DNA from: Arctopsyche grandis
Lineage: Eukaryota > Arthropoda > Insecta > Trichoptera > Hydropsychidae
Assembly: GCF_051622035.1 (NCBI RefSeq)
Contig: NC_135360.1
Location: forward strand, 25,991,206-26,055,205
Reading direction: 5' to 3'
Length of the DNA: 64,000 bases
This document shows, piece after piece, positions 56,928 to 64,000 of this stretch; positions within the stretch are counted from its first letter, which is position 1, and every line of letters starts with the position of its first letter. Under the pieces are notes generated by a model that was given only the letters and a program-made list of their open reading frames with translations, had not been told where the DNA came from and did not search any database. Position numbers and translations under genes: made by a program.

Positions 56928-57234
56928 GTTTTGGGTCTATTTGGGTCTAGAGTGCAAAAAAAAGGTTCATCATAAAAATGAACAAAAAAACAAAGAACGG
57001 CACGCTTCCGGTCCTACCTCTAGTCATGTTGATGAACTGGCCAGTTTCATAAGATTCAACACGAGGCCATTTGAATGAGATGAATGATTGCCAATTTTTA
57101 TTGTTCTTTTTTTGTAAGCTGGTGTGACGCATTGGGGCAACCTGTCAGGTTACATTGGTAATTAATGCGTTATTATTATTATCTATCTATCCGTTGGGGG
57201 TATTACACTATCAATACGGATTGTGATTCTGGTA

Positions 57235-57628
57235 AACACCAAGGATAGCGTCGGAAGGCATTTGACGTTTGATCCAACATGTATATGGCCGCCCTGTCAG
57301 TATTGCCAGTGCAAAAAAAAAAATGATTAACTTGTTCGGGAATAATTTATAATGAAGACGTACCTATATTATGTAACACATTAGTGGAAGAGCGAAATGT
57401 ATTTCTAAACACAAATTCTTGCAAGCACGTTGCTAATAATCCGCGACTTGTGCCGAATTTACGTTTCAGCTTCCGTTTCGCTCGCATCCATTCTCAACAT
57501 TTGGTGTATGTAATTAAAAAAGTTGTCTTGATGAATAAACAATTTAATTCGTTTTTTTTTTGCACTGGCAATACTTACAGGGCGGCCATGTCAAACATAA
57601 AATACCTTCTGACGCTATTCTTGGTGTT
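57235..57628. mobile_element. TA-flanked MITE with 75-bp inverted ends
   Basis: The left arm AACACCAAGGATAGCGTC...GGCCGCCCTGTCAGTATTGC, then CAGTGCAAAAAAAAAA, is mirrored at 57549-57628. TA lies on both sides, as for Tc1/mariner targets. The 57384-57683 frame within it shows no known domain and is probably not a gene. Confidence 0.78.
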
Positions 57629-57630
57629 TA

Positions 57631-59433
57631 ACTCAATATGTATCGCGACAGGCGTGGACCGTGGGATAATATTGACATTGTAATATGCCCCATTTTCCTT
57701 TCCCCGGCATCACTACTATTTTCGCCATAGCATCGTTTATAACAACTTGGATGACAATTGATGTTCAGATATTTTACCATTTTTTAAACTTCTGTCCATG
57801 ATTTAATGCTTTTTAAAAAATTGATTTTAGTAAAAAATAATATCCAAATCCTTTCCAATAAATAGTCTTTATAATCCTGCTAACAGTAATTTAATAGTTA
57901 TTATATTATATTATATTTTGAAAATTAATCTTAAAATTGAAATTCGTTTGAAAACAGGAACACATTCGACTCACACTGAATCCAATATTACTTTGCTTTA
58001 GATATATGCACATACATACGTCAAAAGAAAAAGAAGCCGCCTTTTTTGTGAGATATTAAAAAAATCTTGGAACAACTACTGAACATACAGGACTAAACCT
58101 TACGATGAATACTGCACAAAAAGGACAACAGAAAATGTTTCTCGTATTCCGGCCGCTAGAACAGGTTGCAATATACATACATACACACATATTGAGGCGA
58201 AAGCACACAGAATTGTACGGCACGGTATGTCTAAATAAACTCCAGTTGTTATTGGGCGTGTCTTATGTCATTGTTAGTTCGTACGATCTTATTATTTTTA
58301 GAAGTTTCTCCTATATTTCTTCAAATATGGTAATCACCTTTTTCGATCACTGTCAAACCTATGTCAATATAAGGAAAATATAACACCGAGAATACTCGGG
58401 GGTGAGTTTTAGCCTGACATAGATAAGGCGTGTTAACACTTTTTTATATGTGCAAAATTGATTCTGTGTGCCTGCGCCCTTGGATATACCGGGAAGTTCT
58501 ACAGAACAATTTCATTTTAAGTTTAAACATATGAACGTGTTCGTTTGAAACATAAGTACGTAATGGTTTTTTTTTTGTTCGTTTCACTATTTTTATTAGT
58601 TTCAATTGAAGTTGGAATATATGAGCTTATTTTGAACCATATTTCGATCGATTTGAAACTTTTCATACACACGAAACTTTTCATATACACAGGCAGAATT
58701 CGTCTGTTAAAACGATGAAGTAACATTTGGTTTGTCACACGACATTTTCGCCAGCCACACACACAAGAGAGCAAAACAGTACCACTTAGAGATTGAGAGC
58801 CGAAACACCAGAGCATCGCAAAGCTCGATAATAAAATGCTTGTCAACGAAGATAGCTTATGTGTACTTGTTTATATAAAAAAAAAAGTTTTTTTTATAAA
58901 ACAACCTTTTATATTATTTAATAATAAAAAAAAATAAATAACTAGATGACGATTTTTATAGGATCGTTATACAGCCATAGCCTTTTTTAATAACATCGGA
59001 GCTTTCGGAAAAGCTCAAATCAATATAACCATTTCGGACCATACTCGGAATGTTAATTAATGTTACTGATGTTATGTTATTGTTAATTAATGTTATTGGA
59101 TTATTAGTCACATTGTGATCGCCCAAAAGACAATTTTTACCATGAAAATCGCGAATACGAAATACTTGGCACTCAAGTTCACGTTAGTATGATAATTATC
59201 GTTAGTATGATAATTTTCGTTAGTATGATGGACTTTTCGGCTGCCAGATGTATTAGTATAGAGATTTTAGTCACTTTTGGGCGAGCGCTTTGTGACCAAT
59301 AATCACCGAACCGTTAATGGATTGAAAATGTACTAAAGTTTTATTTTAATTCAAATACAAACAGAACTTTCCGGTAGAACCAATATTTATTTTATAGAGT
59401 AACCCGGGACAGCCCCCTATAGACACGTAAGAC
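57631..59433. other. no gene recognised
   Basis: AT-rich sequence with short frames of no known type. Direct repeats of TAGTATGATAATTATCGT and variants lie at 59185-59225. Nothing else is supported. Confidence 0.45.
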
Positions 59434-59591
59434 CCGGGCCACACCGTGCAACTTTGCCGGCCGACTAGTTGCGCATCCAGAAAAAAATTATGGAAATGTG
59501 AGCGACAAAGAAGTGGATGGGTGTGGCATGCCCCATCTAACTGCATACATTGGTCTGATCGCCCTCAACCAATTCACACGGTGTGGCCCGG
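59434..59591. mobile_element. short MITE with CCGGGCCACACCGTG ends
   Basis: The 15-bp ends CCGGGCCACACCGTG are perfect inverted repeats, about 158 bp apart. GGGCC-type ends recall PIF/Harbinger MITEs, but no clean TWA duplication is visible, so the class is tentative. A second inner pair (GTTGCGCATCCAG, then GGATGGGTGTGGCATGCC) is weaker. Confidence 0.6.
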
Positions 59592-60637
59592 CTCAAAGTG
59601 TCGCCATCAGTCGTACGAAATATACTGACCGTCGGTATAAAAAATATATATATAAAACGTTGGTATATAAAACGCAATCCGCCAGCAAATATTTTTATAA
59701 ACTTGACCAAAGTACTCTATGGATTTTTGTGAGGTTACATTTCTATTGGATGGGCAACCGGGCAGAGTATTTAAAATGAATCAAGTAGTGACACCTATGT
59801 AGTTTTAATTTTACTAAATATCAGATTTTACTCTACGGGGCAAACGGACACTATATTGTAGAATAGGAGTAATTCATCGATTTCACTTTCTATTTTTTTA
59901 GTCATGGTGCGTAATCGACGGAGGACCTCTCAGCGTTGCTCCTGGGACGAACAGGCGATGTCTGAAGCAGTCAAGGCGGTAAAAACATAAAATGCCTTTG
60001 CGACTTCGTTCAACGTACTGAAAAATACACTCGGAAGAAGAATAGTCTCTGCAGATATGCCTAAATTTGGAGACCACATTACCATCGGCAAAAATAATGA
60101 AGATAGTGGAATACCTGATAAAATTGGATAAAATAGGTCATGGCTTCAATTTAAGAGATTTGCGCCAACTGGTGTATCGTTTTGTATCTGTGAATGGAAT
60201 CAGGCACTTTCAATAATTATAATCAAATGGCTGGAGAAAATGGTGCAGAGATTTAATGAAGAGGAACCTTCGCTTAAGTCTTGGTCTTGCTGAAGACTTG
60301 TCACATGCACGTACAAACTATGAATCCAAATTATGAAGTTGGAATGCATGGTGGCTCGACAATAGTTGTAACTGACAGCGGGTATATGAAAGCAGAAACC
60401 TTTACTTTCTTGGATCGTTTCATTGGTCACAAGCCACCAGGAACTACAATTTTGATCCTAGGTGAATTTCGGTCACACTGTTCTGATCCCGATTCGCTAG
60501 AAAAGGCTCTAGATCACGATGTCCACCTGCTGTGTTTGCCTCCACATAGCACTTCAAAACTTCAGCCACTGGACGTTGGATTATTTGCTATACTAAAAAA
60601 AAAAAACATTACAATGAGAGCTGTTGCACGCATTTAA

Positions 60638-62147
60638 CCCATTTGAACCCAGAGCTCGCGTGAAAACACATGTCCCATGTGCCCAGGACTATTTTTTCGT
60701 TTATTTTCCAAAATCTTTGAGTTATTTCATGGGAAATATTTTTTATAGGATAGGGATGGATAATTAATTGATTTTTCAACATTTTTAATTTTTTTCAAGG
60801 TGGTGTCGTGAACGACCTTTGGGGCTAATGAAACATGTTTTTTAAAATAAAACAAAAATCACAATGGAGTCACATAATCAGTTATAATACTTTCTCACTG
60901 GTTATTTGTAATTTTATTGTTAAGAAATTTATAAAATTAATTTTAAAAATAACAAACACGCATCTCTTCGATAAAATGATATTTTCAAATCGCATAACAT
61001 AACACACGTAGGTACATATATTGTGACATATACACATCGTCAACAAAAAAAAGGGTGCACCCTTTTAAAAGAAGAAATGTCATAAACGAGATTTTGGGTT
61101 CAAAAGTCGTAAAAACAAAATACATGAAGACAAAATAATTAATTATTATGATACGGTACAAAACATTTGTCATGCAATGGAATTTCACAGTTATCACAAG
61201 CGGAAAACGTTTTATTTTTACAGTGTCCACAATTTCTCCTTTTCTGTTTGACCAATATCAAATGTCTTCCAACTTCCTTTTGATTTTGATTAACTTTGCC
61301 GGGTCTGAATGGGACCAATTGTTTTCGTTTTTGACCATAACACTTGCACAATGTCTCTGTTACCTGTCTGATAAATCCTAATTTATCAAGTTTACAACCA
61401 AAACTTTTGCTTAGAATCCAAGCGTTATTCACAGCTACATCGATGTTCCAAAACAGAATAGGCATGTACCATTTTTTCCCTCTAATACTTATGTTATAGT
61501 TAGAAATATGGTTATCCATTTGATCAACCCCACCCATATATTTATTATACATATTTATACTAAATGGTTGATTGATTTCCACCCTACTTTTTTCTTTAAC
61601 CGAATATCAGTTTCCAGGGGTGGTAATATGTATGTATGTGGAATCCGGAAGTTGAGACTCGTCCCAATTATCAATTTCTTCCCGTATCTCTGCAGTAGTA
61701 AAATTGCATTCTCTGGAAAAAAATATGTGTCATTATCCCAAGGAGTCATATACGACTCCGTCGACTTTTGATTTTTTTTTTCAGGAATATGAGATATATA
61801 AACGCAATTTCTCTTATGCATATTATACAATAAGTCCTACTGTATTAGAAACATAAAGATAAATAAAAAATATGTAAAAATAAAAAACTTACGTATGTTT
61901 TCTCTTCGACATATCTGCAAGTCGAAAAGCGCTCGATGTTATTCCCTCAAAACTCCAAAAGGAACTGATTTAATTTCGTGTGACTTTCTTAAAATTCATC
62001 ACCAACATCTAACCAAGCGTAACGAAAGGTTTTACGGCCGGCCTGAGTGATCCCTTTATTTTACGACGCAAAATTGTAAAATGCCGTGAATGACCGCGCT
62101 GGCATACATCGTGTAAGTTCATAACTGACCGCGTGGGTTCAAATGGG
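60638..62147 (-). mobile_element. internally deleted piggyBac element
   Basis: 1,510 bp with 14-bp inverted ends CCCATTTGAACCCA and TTAA on both sides (60634-60637, 62148-62151). Removing it and one TTAA rejoins the pogo relic. It codes on the minus strand for the two ends of a piggyBac transposase; the catalytic middle is gone. Confidence 0.9.
61139..61918 (-). pseudogene. piggyBac transposase, N- and C-terminal remnants
   Basis: Minus strand. A short first exon starts MSKRKHT at about 61918 and stops at a GTAAGT donor. Then comes an acidic piece TAEIREEIDNWDESQLPDST, which jumps to KEKSRVEINQPFSINMYNKY, MGGVDQMDNHISNYNISIRG, KKWYMPILFWNIDVAVNNAW. The YNKYMGGVD-x-D-x block holds the last catalytic Asp region of piggyBac. 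The tail CGHCKNKTFSACDNC, CFVPYHNN is the Cys-rich zinc domain that binds the ends. The central two catalytic Asp blocks are missing, so it could not move itself. Confidence 0.82.
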
Positions 62148-62299
62148 TTAAGCCCCTATCCATCTACTGGAATAAATAAATCGATTTTGGGCCCATACTC
62201 AAGGAAGCCTGCAATCAGGCGGCTACTGTAGGAAATGCTACAAATGCCTTCAAGAGTTGCGGAATTTTCCCCGTCGACCGCTATCTTCTGAGTGATGAT

Positions 62300-62433
62300 T
62301 AGTCACCGGACCCAGAAGGTGCCGCATATTGTTCAAAGGTTGTAAATGCATTGTTTAAGGTTTGCCGAACCTTTTTTTACAAAAGATTTACAACAATGGA
62401 ACAATGGATAGCACTGTGACTATCCTACCTCTA
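62300..62433. mobile_element. hAT-type MITE, family A (copy in pogo relic)
   Basis: TAGTCACCGGACCC to CTATCCTACCTCTA; duplications GTGATGAT and GTGAGGAT (62292-62299, 62434-62441) differ at one base. It interrupts the C-terminal part of the pogo relic. Confidence 0.85.
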
Positions 62434-62648
62434 GTGAGGATGTGTTCTTATCATCACCTGTACACCCGACTGCACCATCTAGCTCGCCTATGATTACACC
62501 AACGCCCTGTGTCCCAGTATCCACTACATCAGAGCCTACTACACTATTGACCATTACACCACTACCCAGCGTATTACTATTTACTGCCCCTGGTACCACA
62601 ATTCATTTTACCAATTTTACCCATTACGTCGTTCAGTCCTCAACTTAG

Positions 62649-63129
62649 CACCTCTGGAGTTACTAGAAAAGGGCGGCTTTCTAGAAATTCCAACCTTAAA
62701 ACCAGAGTTTAGGTTCGAAATGCTCTTCCGTACATTTGAAGTGGAATCATTCGGTTTGAATTATCAAATCAGTTGATACATTCTTTAAAGTTTATTGTAT
62801 AAAATTAGAAAGATTAATCTAGAAGCTGAAGGATAATCATTTGATCAATAGAAATGATTCTATGAAATAATAGATTTCCCCCCCCATCCCCTTCCTTCAT
62901 ATATTTACTTTCCGTATTTAATTGTTACATGAATACTCGTGACTCAACCAAAGTCAAGAGAGGCCATTGGGGAATTTGTAAAAAAAGTTTAATTTTAAAC
63001 TTTTAAAATGAAATGAAAATTATATTGAAACCCAAGTTTTTTTTATTTTTAGAATTTTTTCCTAGGCTAATACTGACATGCAGATATGGTATTGCAAATA
63101 TATAATAATATTCTTATTCTATATTTTAG
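62649..63129. other. AT-rich spacer
   Basis: No supported feature apart from a C run near 62878-62890. Confidence 0.45.
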
Positions 63130-63815
63130 AAACCACTCAAAGAAAACGAAACAAAACGCAATCTTCCAAAGCTGCCTTATAAGCCACCCAAACGAATAGA
63201 AACATTAGAACAACGTGAAAGGAGATTGATTAATCAAAGAAATTATTATAACAAGATAACAAAGGTAAGAATCTCAAAGAAGACTGTTAAAGACGAAGCA
63301 AAACAAAATGAAACAGAAAAGCTTGAAGGAAGATCGAAAACTGAAAAAGAATATGATCACCACATAAAACAGGAAATCCCAGCGCACCCTCAGGTGAGAA
63401 ATATGAACTAATCATAAGTAGAACGAATTAAACTAAAAATAATAATAATCTTTTAAGTTTACATATATGTCAATTAATATGGTTCTGTATTGCTTTAATA
63501 ATGGTTATGTATTGGTTTCAGGTAAATCACAGTAATAATATACAAAGAATTTCACCTGATCCTTCCAGTATAGAAGAGAGCAGCAATACGTGTCCCGTGG
63601 CTTTTGCAGACGAAATTACTGAATTTTCAGATTACATAAGAACTATGATATTATCTGTAAATTCTATGCCCAAAAATCAACAAGTAATAGCTTTAAATTT
63701 GATATTGAAAACTATTCAATATGGTATTGACGATAAACTAATAGAAAATACCACAGTAGGTACGATGACATGGGTAATCCCAATGAAATACAAACGTATA
63801 ACAAAATACTCGTGA
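63130..63815 (+). CDS. 3' exons of a MADF/BESS-family gene
   Basis: Two exons, 63130-63393 (88 codons) and 63522-63815, both in phase 0. The first is highly basic: KPLKENETKRNLPKLPYKPP, KRIETLEQRERRLINQRNYY, and could be a nuclear or coiled-coil segment. The second reads NIQRISPDPSSIEESSNTCP, VAFADEITEFSDYIRTMILS, KNQQVIALNLILKTI, which aligns with the last exons at 41078 and 54287 (BESS-like). No DNA-binding head is found upstream, where the pogo/piggyBac nest lies. Splice sites are good and frames open, so the gene may continue across the insertions. Confidence 0.6.
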
Positions 63816-64000
63816 AACTGGATTTTCATCGGATTAATTCAATTTTAAATTAATTCAATTCAATGTTGGTAATTAAAATTTTAGCAGCGTTAAAATAAAC
63901 TCGCGTTTCCCACATTTTTGTCACATATTGCTTAATTTTCGCAAATTACGCTAGTGGAAATAATATTTTGTCACACGTCTGTATGTGCCTAATAAATAAA
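63816..64000. other. 3' flank
   Basis: AT-rich sequence with possible AATAAA signals at about 63894 and 63992. It is consistent with the 3' untranslated region of the preceding gene. Confidence 0.4.

Larger units (their letters stand above)
56386..57022. mobile_element. MITE family B (copy 3), outer layer of a triple nest
   Basis: TAGAGGTAGGACCGGAAGCG to CGGTCCTACCTCTA with perfect 8-bp duplication GTCATGTT (56378-56385, 57023-57030). Its middle phrase GGGCGTTTTGGG is interrupted at 56436 by a P-like MITE and resumes at 56936 after the duplicated GTTTTGGG. Confidence 0.93.
59904..62648 (+). pseudogene. pogo/Tigger-like transposase relic split by two insertions
   Basis: It starts MVRNRRRTSQRCSWDEQAMS, EAVKAVK (psq-type HTH). 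NAFATSFNVLKNTLGRRI and MVEYLIKLDKIGHGFNLRD follow in broken frames. The DDE core then reads NPNYEVGMHGGSTIVVTDSG, YMKAETFTFLDRFIGHKPPG, and HVHLLCLPPHSTSKLQPLDV-like (true reading DHDVHLLCLPPHSTSKLQPL, DVGLFAIL). A piggyBac element (60638-62147) enters after AVARI. Beyond it come ACNQAATVGNATNAFKSCGI, FPVDRYLLSDD, then a family-A MITE, then EDVFLSSPVHPTAPSSSP and a Pro/Thr-rich tail to 62648. The first Asp of the triad (usually DE.G in this family) is altered. Several stops and frame changes: non-functional. Confidence 0.78.

Noticed and set aside
57384-57683. 99-residue ORF
   Set aside because: It overlaps the interior and right arm of a TA-flanked MITE; the reading includes the inverted repeat itself.
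60200-60430. Minus-strand ORF opposite the pogo DDE region
   Set aside because: Shadow of the plus-strand transposase, with no family resemblance.
62442-62648. Independent Pro/Thr/Ser-rich small gene
   Set aside because: The reading continues from the pogo relic across the MITE (SDD then EDVFLSSP), so it is that relic's C-terminus.

Overview
The window looks like nuclear DNA of an insect. It is AT-rich, has spliced genes with GT-AG introns, eukaryotic-type tRNAs, CATA/TGTA-type microsatellites, and dense class II transposons. The order of the insect cannot be fixed from the sequence alone. The one conserved housekeeping gene is TOM40 (seven exons, 4046-7208), the pore of the mitochondrial outer-membrane import complex. 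Two tRNA genes, Phe(GAA) and Thr(CGU), follow within 3.2 kb.

Layout. 0-4 kb: a miniature LTR relic, a solo LTR of the same family, a possible second LTR with a strong TATA/initiator and tandem E-boxes, and a large foldback. 4-7.2 kb: TOM40. 9-10.4 kb: the tRNAs. 11-38 kb: a transposon-dense stretch with four two-exon THAP-domain modules (11.6, 22.2, 32.8 and 34.8 kb), a nearly complete hAT element (18.3-21.2 kb), a Tc1-type element with a probable intron (27.9-29.6 kb), two exons that could form a psq/CENP-B-type DNA-binding protein, and many MITEs. 37-64 kb: a dispersed family of MADF and BESS exons. Two genes there can be read with full domain order (39.1-40.3 and 53.1-54.6 kb), one is split by insertions in its intron (45.8-48.3 kb), and several 3' exons stand alone. 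56-57 kb holds a three-deep nest of MITEs and 59.9-62.6 kb a pogo-like relic split by a piggyBac element and a MITE.

Two themes tie the accessory part together. First, the THAP modules behave as pieces of a mobile family. Short elements with 8-bp target duplications carry the same promoter, THAP exon 1 and splice donor as the modules at 11.6 and 22.2 kb, and share their CAGAGAAATG end. A P-superfamily (THAP transposase) origin fits this best. Second, three of the MADF/BESS gene copies have an antisense PIF/Harbinger nuclease fragment just upstream of the BESS-side exon. In known PIF-like elements of Drosophila the partner ORF is a MADF protein, so this gene family may descend from such elements. 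Both are inferences from sequence pattern and need database comparison.

Many target duplications are perfect, so the order of insertion can be read directly in several nests (13.3-16.4, 16.8-17.7, 18.0-21.6, 56.4-57.0 and 59.9-62.6 kb).
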